Assembly (NCBI GenBank): GCA_955652195.1
Contig: CATPBC010000418.1
Coordinates: 1-5,601, forward strand
Reading direction: 5' to 3'
Source: an uncultured Xanthobacteraceae bacterium
Lineage (GTDB): Bacteria > Pseudomonadota > Alphaproteobacteria > Rhizobiales > Xanthobacteraceae
DNA: 5,601 bases
Of the stretch, positions 1 to 5,601 are shown one piece after another. Position 1 is the stretch's first letter; each line of letters begins with the position of its first letter. The position numbers were made by a program, and so were the translations under genes. The notes beneath the pieces were generated by a model. That model was not told the origin of the DNA. It made no database searches and saw only the letters and a program-made list of their open reading frames with translations.

Positions 1-258
1 CACGAGCGTGCGGATCTGTTCCGGTGATTTTCCAACGAGGCCGACAATGTCCAAACCGGCGCAGAAGCGCTTTGCGACAGCGCTCGCAAGCACGACGGCA
101 CGCACCGCGTCGTCACCGGCCGCTTGCTTGAAGGCGACGATCACGGCACGCACCATGCGAAGGTCGAGCGCGTTGACCGGCGGGCGTGTGAGCCTGATGA
201 AGGCAATACCGCCGGAGACTTCGTAGCGAATAGGATTGTCGGAGGTTTCTAAAATCAT
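1..258 (-). CDS. Enoyl-CoA hydratase/isomerase (crotonase) family protein, 3' end outside the window
   Basis: The first 86 codons are visible and run open to the window edge. The protein begins MILETSDNPIRY and carries two crotonase hallmarks: TRPPVNALD at residues 24-32 (first oxyanion-hole strand, NAL) and RFCAGLD at 64-70 (second oxyanion-hole loop, with Gly68). By family knowledge these hold the thioester carbonyl of an acyl-CoA. The catalytic acids lie further on and cannot be seen, so hydratase, isomerase and hydrolase cannot be told apart. Full-length members are about 250-270 residues, so roughly a third is present. The ATG at 258 is chosen because it precedes the conserved first strand by a normal distance. 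No strong ribosome binding site is seen, and an in-frame TTG nine bases upstream is possible. It starts 14 bases after the ppk2 stop codon, which suggests co-transcription. The cytoplasmic fatty-acid or aromatic-acid degradation role is family inference. Confidence 0.88.
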   Translation of the reverse strand, partial: MILETSDNPIRYEVSGGIAFIRLTRPPVNALDLRMVRAVIVAFKQAAGDDAVRAVVLASAVAKRFCAGLDIVGLVGKSPEQIRTLV

Positions 259-272
259 ATTGCACGTCAAAC

Positions 273-1175
273 TCAGCGCCTGCCTTCGGCGCGCAACGCG
301 CGCTCGGCATGCTTGAGCTCTTTCAGCGCCTTGCCGCCGATCTTCGGATAGGTTGGCTTGAGCGCTTCGATCGCGTCGACAATGACCGCCGAAACGATCA
401 GCCAGGCGACGTGTTTGTGATCGGCCGGCACGACGTACCAGGGCGCGTAACCCGTCGAGGTTTCGCGGATCATTTCCTCATAGGCCGCCATGTAATCGTC
501 CCAGTGCTCGCGCTCGGCGGCGTCGCTGGCCGAGAACTTCCAGCGCTTTGCGGGCGTATCAAGCCGCGCCAAGAATCTTTTGAGCTGCTCGTCTTTGGAA
601 ATGCGCAGATGGAATTTCAGCACCAGCGTGCCATTGCGCGTTAGATGGCGTTCGAACTTACGAATATCCTGGAAGCGATGCTTCCAGATATTCTTTCTGG
701 TGAGGTTCGGCGGCAGCTTCTGCCGTTCCAGCAGTTCGGGATGGACGCGTACGACCAGCACTTCCTCATAATGGGACCGGTTGAAAATGCCGATGTGGCC
801 GCGTTCCGGCAGGTGTTTGTTGATCCGCCACAAGAAATCGTGGGCAAGCTCCTCAGCGCTGGGCGCCTTGAAGTCATGGACTTCACATCCCAGCGGATTT
901 ATGCCGGCCATCACGTGCTTGACGACGCCGTCCTTGCCCGCCGCATCCATGCCCTGAAGCACCACCAGCACCGCCCATCGGCCGTGAGCGTAAAGCCGTT
1001 CCTGCATCTCCGCGAGACGGTCCATGCCTTGCGCGAGAACCGCCCGTACGTCCTCGATGTCGGTCGAAAGGCCGAAGCGTTCGGCGGGATCGTGATCGGC
1101 AAGCTTGAACCGCTCCGGCCTGTCGGTCCGGCAGCGCTTGACGATTTTGGCAAGCCTTATCGCCAACGGCGGCAC
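273..1175 (-). CDS. ppk2: PPK2-family polyphosphate:nucleotide phosphotransferase
   Basis: A cytoplasmic kinase of 300 residues that, by family, transfers phosphate between inorganic polyphosphate and nucleotides. The Walker A loop GMDAAGKDG is at residues 75-83, followed by VKHVMAGINPLGCEVHDFKAP (split here only by position: 85-104). The Walker B-type segment FNRSHYEEVLVVRVHP is at 131-146. The lid and basic region with RISKDEQLKRF (191-201), the KRWKFSASDAAERE stretch and WYVVPADHK (246-254) complete the family pattern. The GMDAAGKDG form resembles class III PPK2 enzymes, which act on AMP and ADP, more than the GRDAAGKGG of class I; the class is inferred. Translation appears to start at GTG 1175, because an in-frame TGA lies immediately upstream and the conserved FKLADHDPAERFG segment (23-35) would be lost with a start at Met51. 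No clear Shine-Dalgarno is seen. It follows the sulfatase gene by 74 bases with no terminator and probably shares its transcript. Confidence 0.93.
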   Translation of the reverse strand: MPPLAIRLAKIVKRCRTDRPERFKLADHDPAERFGLSTDIEDVRAVLAQGMDRLAEMQERLYAHGRWAVLVVLQGMDAAGKDGVVKHVMAGINPLGCEVHDFKAPSAEELAHDFLWRINKHLPERGHIGIFNRSHYEEVLVVRVHPELLERQKLPPNLTRKNIWKHRFQDIRKFERHLTRNGTLVLKFHLRISKDEQLKRFLARLDTPAKRWKFSASDAAEREHWDDYMAAYEEMIRETSTGYAPWYVVPADHKHVAWLIVSAVIVDAIEALKPTYPKIGGKALKELKHAERALRAEGRR

Positions 1176-1183
1176 TCACTCAT
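1149..1183 (-). repeat. Left copy of a 35-bp imperfect direct repeat
   Basis: This 35-base stretch matches 3109-3143 at 30 of 35 positions in the same orientation. It covers the first codons of ppk2. Read on the minus strand it opens with ATGAGTGAG and contains GCCGTTGGCGAT. In one frame it could encode an eight-residue peptide MSECRRWR followed by TAA at 1159-1157. The base triplets just before the ppk2 GTG read CAT GAG TGA, the same as the last codons of the PEBP gene in the right copy. Confidence 0.7.
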
Positions 1184-1249
1184 GCGGCGCCGTCGGGGCG
1201 GCGGCGAAAAAAGATACCGATTGGCGACCATGTCCTTGAACTTCCTATT

Positions 1250-2956
1250 CTAAAGATTTTTTATCAAGCCGGCGTCGATCAGCATGCGGTTGAAGCGACG
1301 CGCCTCGGCGCCATCGGCGCAGCCATAGAACAAGCCATTGCAGCGGAAAAGGATGTTCTTTTGCTCGGCAAAGGATGAATCGAGCGGTATGCCGGCAGCC
1401 TCCTGTACGACCAGTGGCAGATAGGGCCCTTCGAGCGTGTCGAGCGCGGACGACAGGTCAACCGGCCTAAAGTTGACCGCATCGATGGCGTAGTAGGTGG
1501 TGAAGTAGCGCGGGTCGTAGGCCATCAGCCGCTGCGCGATACCGTTGTCGTCGAGCGTCGGGTCGATCAGGAACGAGGCAAAATCCGGTTGGTGATCGCC
1601 AAACCGCACAAGTAGGAAGGACTCGTTGGGAAATTCGCGCTTCAGCCGCGCCAAGAAATCAGCATAGTCCTTGGCGCTCATCGCCTGGCGCCGTAGATAT
1701 TCGTCGACCGGCGCCACGTTGCCCAGATCTTTCCATTGCGGCATCAGATCGGGTCGGTAGCGATAGTTCCAGGGAAAGTGATTGGCGGCGAGATAGACGA
1801 AAACGAATATCGGTCCGTGTTCGTGCTGTTCGGCAATCATTCGCGCCGCGGCATCGAAGAAGAAACTGTCCGGTTCGAGCTCGCGCGCACCGAGATCGTG
1901 CTGGTCGTAGAAACGCTGCACGCCGGTGGTGGCCTGGAAGCTACGCGCGCTCATGAACGCGCCCAGCGCGGGATAGAGCGATAAAGTACGATAGCCGCAG
2001 CGCTGCAACGCGGTCGGCAGGCCGCGATTGACGCGGCCGGCCGCGATCCTGGTGACGAAATAGGCAAAACGGCCGAAGCTGCGGGCCGACAATCCCTCGA
2101 GCACGTTGTATTCGGTGTACCAGCTCGGACCGCCATTGCCCTCGACCAGGAAGTTGCGTTCCTTGCCATCGAACGACTTGAAATGCGCACCGTAGCCGCT
2201 CGGCACCTTGATGTCCGGCGCCACGCGAATGTCGAAACTCGACTCGTCGTGAATGAGGATGATATGCGGCGGCTTGGCTGTCGGCACGCAGGTGTTTCCG
2301 ACCGAGTTCAGGCGATCGCCGGCGAACGCTGCCGACTGCATCAATCCGCGCGTCATCAATTCGGCAACGGCGTCGACCCCCGAACGGGCGAACGAAGAGA
2401 CCAGGTTGCCGCCGTACCACGCTTCGAACGGCTGCATCGGAAATTGCATCTCGAGCGCGGTGAGGCCGCCGAGGCAAGAGGCCCCGAGCACCGTGGCGAT
2501 GAGGCGATGCATGCGGAACGGATCGAGCCGCCAGGCGATCACGACGACGGGTAGAAGCACGACGAGGCTGAACCCGACGATCCAGCGCAGCGCCGGGAAG
2601 ATCATGAACAGGAAGCTGACAGTATCGGTGTCGACGATCATCAGGTCGACGAAATTCGCCGTCATCAGCAGCACGTGATATTTGAGCTGCGACAACAGAA
2701 CCAGCACCGTCATCATCGAAAGCGACAGCACTCCGGAAAGAATCGGCCGGCGGGTTAGCGCCAGCCAGAAGAAATTCAGAATGCCCCAGGCCAGCGCGAA
2801 GGCCGTCATGGCTGTGGCCGTCCATTCGGTCAGCAGCATGATGGCGAAAGCGGCGAGGTGCGGAAGCAAAGCCAGCGTCGGCCAGCACAAGCCGTGCCGA
2901 ACGAAAAGCTTGGCGGACACGAGACGCTGACGCAGCGTCGGGACGGCGGCACCCAT
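1250..2956 (-). CDS. Membrane-anchored sulfatase-superfamily protein (LTA synthase / phosphoglycerol transferase-like)
   Basis: A 568-residue inner-membrane protein. About five hydrophobic segments occupy residues 24-44, 50-68, 73-93, 113-141 and 150-168, and a large alkaline-phosphatase-fold domain that should face the periplasm starts near residue 229. Metal-site motifs appear in the order expected for LtaS/OpgB-type enzymes: HIILIHDESSFD (231-242, Asp237/Glu238), GGPSWYTEYNVLEGLS (275-290, with Ser278 or Thr281 as candidate nucleophile), LAANHFPWN (389-397, His393) and VRFGDHQP (450-457, Asp454/His455). By family such proteins transfer phosphoglycerol or phosphoethanolamine head groups from lipids, or hydrolyse sulfate or phosphate esters; the substrate here is unknown. 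The ATG at 2956 leaves a short cytoplasmic leader before the first helix and lacks a good ribosome binding site. The gene lies downstream of a PhoB-like array and just upstream of ppk2, which favours a phosphate-related role (inference). Confidence 0.85.
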   Translation of the reverse strand: MGAAVPTLRQRLVSAKLFVRHGLCWPTLALLPHLAAFAIMLLTEWTATAMTAFALAWGILNFFWLALTRRPILSGVLSLSMMTVLVLLSQLKYHVLLMTANFVDLMIVDTDTVSFLFMIFPALRWIVGFSLVVLLPVVVIAWRLDPFRMHRLIATVLGASCLGGLTALEMQFPMQPFEAWYGGNLVSSFARSGVDAVAELMTRGLMQSAAFAGDRLNSVGNTCVPTAKPPHIILIHDESSFDIRVAPDIKVPSGYGAHFKSFDGKERNFLVEGNGGPSWYTEYNVLEGLSARSFGRFAYFVTRIAAGRVNRGLPTALQRCGYRTLSLYPALGAFMSARSFQATTGVQRFYDQHDLGARELEPDSFFFDAAARMIAEQHEHGPIFVFVYLAANHFPWNYRYRPDLMPQWKDLGNVAPVDEYLRRQAMSAKDYADFLARLKREFPNESFLLVRFGDHQPDFASFLIDPTLDDNGIAQRLMAYDPRYFTTYYAIDAVNFRPVDLSSALDTLEGPYLPLVVQEAAGIPLDSSFAEQKNILFRCNGLFYGCADGAEARRFNRMLIDAGLIKNL

Positions 2957-3017
2957 GACTGGCGCGCCCGTGCCCGGAAATGACCCAGCCTATTTCAAGC
3001 CCGGCGCACGGCGCTGC

Positions 3018-3046
3018 TTGTCATAAAACTGTATTTAATCTGTCAT
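3018..3046 (+). promoter_or_regulatory. PhoB-box-like array of three 11-base units
   Basis: Three 7-base units start at 3018, 3029 and 3040, exactly 11 bases apart: TTGTCAT, CTGTATT and CTGTCAT, separated by AT-rich tetramers AAAA and TAAT. The classical Pho box is built from 7-base CTGTCAT units with 4-base AT-rich spacers, so the units match at 6/7, 5/7 and 7/7. The array lies 62 bases upstream of the sulfatase start codon. Its consensus orientation is on the plus strand while the nearest genes are on the minus strand, which weakens the call. The segment also forms an 8-bp inverted repeat (3017-3024 with 3045-3052), so a dimeric repressor site is the main alternative. Confidence 0.5.
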
Positions 3047-3051
3047 GACAA
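3023..3051 (-). promoter_or_regulatory. Candidate sigma-70-type promoter for the sulfatase-ppk2 unit
   Basis: On the minus strand TTGTCA (3051-3046, 5/6 to TTGACA) is followed after exactly 17 bases by TTTTAT (3028-3023, 4/6 to TATAAT). Transcription would start near 3016, giving a leader of about 60 bases before the sulfatase ATG at 2956. The two hexamers fall on the two arms of the inverted repeat, so a protein bound there would compete with or replace RNA polymerase contacts. Because the segment is nearly symmetrical, a weaker plus-strand reading exists too. Confidence 0.4.
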
Positions 3052-3108
3052 GGGATGCGGAGACGCAAGCGCGGCCAATCGCGACCGAAACGGTTAAGAC
3101 GGAGCCCC

Positions 3109-3143
3109 GGCAAGCTTCATCGCCAACGGCCACGCTCACTCAT
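3109..3143 (-). repeat. Right copy of the 35-bp imperfect direct repeat
   Basis: This is the partner of 1149-1183 (30/35 identical, same orientation, 1,960 bases apart). It begins within the last codons of the PEBP gene and extends past its stop. On the minus strand one frame reads MSERGRWR then TGA at 3119-3117. In the frame corresponding to ppk2 the codons give PLAMKLA where ppk2 has PLAIRLA, after which the two sequences diverge. The two copies bracket the sulfatase gene and its promoter region. Confidence 0.7.
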
Positions 3144-3612
3144 GATACGGATTGACGAACAATCCGACCATGCCGGTTACCCCCTTCAGATGCGCCGGAG
3201 CCGGCCCGAACTTTGCGGTCAACTCGTCACGCGTCAAACCGGGCGGCAGCTCCTTTGGATCGAAATCGGTGGCGATGAGAACGAATGTATAATGGTGCGG
3301 CGTCGCGTTGGGAGGCGTGCACGGCCCTGAATAATACGCGACGCCCTGCGTGCTTTTGCCGCCGACATATTTATCGCTCGTCTTATTGACCTCGCCTTCG
3401 GCAAAGCCGGTGACGGATGCCGGAATGCCGTAGGCGACCCAGTGGTTGACGCCGCTCGGTGCGCGGCCCTCCGGATCGATCATCAGCAGGGTGAAGCTTT
3501 TGGTGCCATCCGGCACATTGCTCCAGGACAATTGCGGCGAAACGTTTTCGCCGACGCAGTTCGGATTGTTAGGTGCGTTGGCCGTGCTGTTGGCGACCTT
3601 TTTCGGCATCAT
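3136..3612 (-). CDS. PEBP-family (YbhB/YbcL-type, Raf-kinase-inhibitor-like) protein, readable mature part
   Basis: The open frame gives 158 residues from ATG 3612. It shows PEBP signatures: NVSPQLSWSNVPDGTKSF (23-40), IDPEGRAPSGVNHWVAYGIP (45-64, containing the DPxxxxPSG and HWV ligand-pocket motifs) and YYSGPCTPPNATPHHYTFVL (93-112). By family these are small ligand- or phosphate-group-binding proteins of uncertain function. The true start is almost certainly not 3612: conserved N-terminal sequence (ELFTLKSTTFADGK) continues in frame upstream, preceded by a hydrophobic Ala-rich signal sequence, and the matching ATG with its GAGGA ribosome site is at 3731 but one base out of frame. With the frame restored the protein would be about 198 residues and exported to the periplasm. 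Its stop codon lies inside the 35-bp repeat. No terminator is evident between it and the sulfatase gene. Confidence 0.85.
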   Translation of the reverse strand: MMPKKVANSTANAPNNPNCVGENVSPQLSWSNVPDGTKSFTLLMIDPEGRAPSGVNHWVAYGIPASVTGFAEGEVNKTSDKYVGGKSTQGVAYYSGPCTPPNATPHHYTFVLIATDFDPKELPPGLTRDELTAKFGPAPAHLKGVTGMVGLFVNPYHE

Positions 3613-3731
3613 TTTGCCGTCGGCAAAGGTGGTCGATTTGAGCGTGAATAGCTCGGCGGCATCGGCTGCCGCGGCGGCAAAACCCAGCGTCAGTATGGCT
3701 GTCGTGGCCGCAAAAAGGGTTTCTTGAGCAT
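3613..3731 (-). pseudogene. Frameshifted signal-peptide segment of the PEBP gene
   Basis: ATG at 3731-3729 has a good ribosome binding site (GAGGA at 3740-3736) and opens MLKK, but its frame soon stops (MLKKPFLRPRQPY then TGA). The PEBP frame in the same DNA reads LFAATTAILTLGFAAAAADA followed by AELFTLKSTTFADGK, a typical Sec signal peptide with an Ala-rich cleavage region joined to the PEBP N terminus. Adding one base anywhere in the run AAACCCTTTTT (minus strand, 3722-3712) joins MLKK to it perfectly. This is either a real one-base deletion, a programmed or phase-variable event, or a sequencing or assembly error in a homopolymer stretch. Confidence 0.75.
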
Positions 3732-3735
3732 GGTT

Positions 3736-3740
3736 TCCTC
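3736..3740 (-). promoter_or_regulatory. Ribosome binding site that fixes the original PEBP start
   Basis: GAGGA lies four bases upstream of ATG 3731 on the minus strand. No comparable site precedes the in-frame ATG at 3612, so this supports 3731 as the ancestral start and the frameshift reading of the gene. Confidence 0.6.
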
Positions 3741-3860
3741 TTTGTCCCTGATGTCTGCCGCGGCGGTATATGCCGCGACTTCACAACAACCCCAATGCGT
3801 GCCGGAAAATTCCACCAAAGTGCAGCGCGATGGCTCGGCAAAATCGGGCGCGCCCCGCGA

Positions 3861-3899
3861 TTAGTTCCGCGAGCGGTCGATCAGCGCGCGTTCCTTGAT
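3861..3899 (-). pseudogene. Fossil second copy of the ilvC 3' end
   Basis: Twelve codons plus TAA read IKERALIDRSRN. The last twelve residues of ilvC (3987-3948) read [12 protein letters not shown], so 10 of 12 match. The nucleotides differ mostly at synonymous sites: this copy uses GC-rich codons (CGC, GCG, CGG) while the live ilvC tail uses AAA, CGA, GCA and AGA. Homology stops at the base before the Ile codon, where an extra G breaks the Trp frame. It has no start codon and is not expressed as a gene. It resembles the leftover end after the 3' part of ilvC was replaced, by gene conversion or by an element that integrated at ilvC and restored its end. Confidence 0.6.
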
Positions 3900-3906
3900 C
3901 CCACAA

Positions 3907-3926
3907 GGGCTCGCACCTGCGAGCCC
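3907..3926 (-). terminator. 8-bp hairpin downstream of ilvC
   Basis: GGGCTCGC (3907-3914) pairs perfectly with GCGAGCCC (3919-3926) around a four-base loop. On the minus strand it is followed only by TTGTGGG, so the U-tract is poor and intrinsic termination would be weak. It lies 22 bases past the ilvC stop codon, between that stop and the fossil ilvC tail. On the plus strand no T-run follows. Confidence 0.45.
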
Positions 3927-3934
3927 GTCTCGCC

Positions 3935-5583
<1,649 letters not shown>

Positions 5584-5601
5584 CCTTGTGCCTTCTTGCC
5601 G

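Larger units (their letters stand above)
3017..3052. repeat. 8-bp perfect inverted repeat containing a 10-bp palindrome
   Basis: CTTGTCAT at 3017-3024 is the exact reverse complement of ATGACAAG at 3045-3052, with a 20-base AT-rich spacer. The right arm overlaps TGTCATGACA (3041-3050), itself a perfect palindrome. It sits in the gap between the PEBP and sulfatase genes, where a regulator site is expected. Arm centres are 28 bases apart, close to three helical turns. Confidence 0.65.

Noticed and set aside
1184..1249. GC-rich hairpin next to an A/T run between the sulfatase and ppk2 genes.
   Set aside because: On the minus strand the T-run precedes the short stem rather than following it, so it is not an intrinsic terminator for the sulfatase transcript.
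1941..2888. 315-codon minus-strand open frame inside the sulfatase gene.
   Set aside because: It is an alternative frame of a gene with clear helices and metal motifs; the translation is Arg/Ala-rich and low in information, typical of a GC-rich shadow frame.
3055..3330. 91-codon plus-strand frame just downstream of the Pho-like array in its consensus orientation.
   Set aside because: It would suit the array's direction, but it runs antisense into the PEBP gene, is Arg-rich, has no ribosome site and shows no domain.
3732..3860. Possible PEBP promoter with TATACC or CATATA near 3765.
   Set aside because: No acceptable -35 element lies at 16-18 bases from any TATA-like hexamer, so I do not call a promoter there.

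Overview
This GC-rich stretch looks like chromosome from a Hyphomicrobiales (rhizobial) alphaproteobacterium, probably near Bradyrhizobium, Rhodopseudomonas or related Xanthobacteraceae/Nitrobacteraceae. The reasons are strong G/C third-position bias, a 339-residue class I ketol-acid reductoisomerase, and a composite palindromic intergenic repeat at 5051-5152 of the type scattered through those genomes. The taxonomic call is inference; no rRNA or other marker is present.

All six recognised genes lie on the minus strand, so transcription runs from right to left. In that order they are: an HxlR-family winged-helix regulator (5149-5583); the composite palindromic repeat, which also supplies the regulator's stop codon; ilvC (3948-4967), for branched-chain amino acid synthesis; a 217-base gap with two hairpins and a fossil second copy of the ilvC 3' end; a periplasmic PEBP (YbhB/YbcL-type) protein (3136-3612) whose signal peptide at 3613-3731 is out of frame by one base; a regulatory gap with a PhoB-box-like array (3018-3046); a five-helix membrane sulfatase/phosphoglycerol-transferase-like protein (1250-2956); a PPK2-family polyphosphate kinase (273-1175); and the start of an enoyl-CoA hydratase/isomerase that leaves the window at its left edge (1-258).

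The sulfatase, ppk2 and crotonase genes are close together (gaps of 74 and 14 bases, no terminator seen) and may be one transcript starting near 3016. The sulfatase family can move phospho-head groups on membrane lipids or glycans, PPK2 moves phosphate between polyphosphate and nucleotides, and the upstream gap carries three 7-base units at exact 11-base spacing that resemble PhoB half-sites. The simplest reading is a small phosphate-responsive unit. That is inference, and the Pho-like array points away from the genes it would serve.

The most unusual structural features are an imperfect 35-bp direct repeat (30/35 identical) bracketing the sulfatase gene and its promoter, the duplicated and recoded ilvC tail, and the one-base lesion in the PEBP signal peptide. 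No CRISPR array, tRNA, rRNA, transposase or integrase is visible, and nothing here amounts to a demonstrably new multi-gene system.
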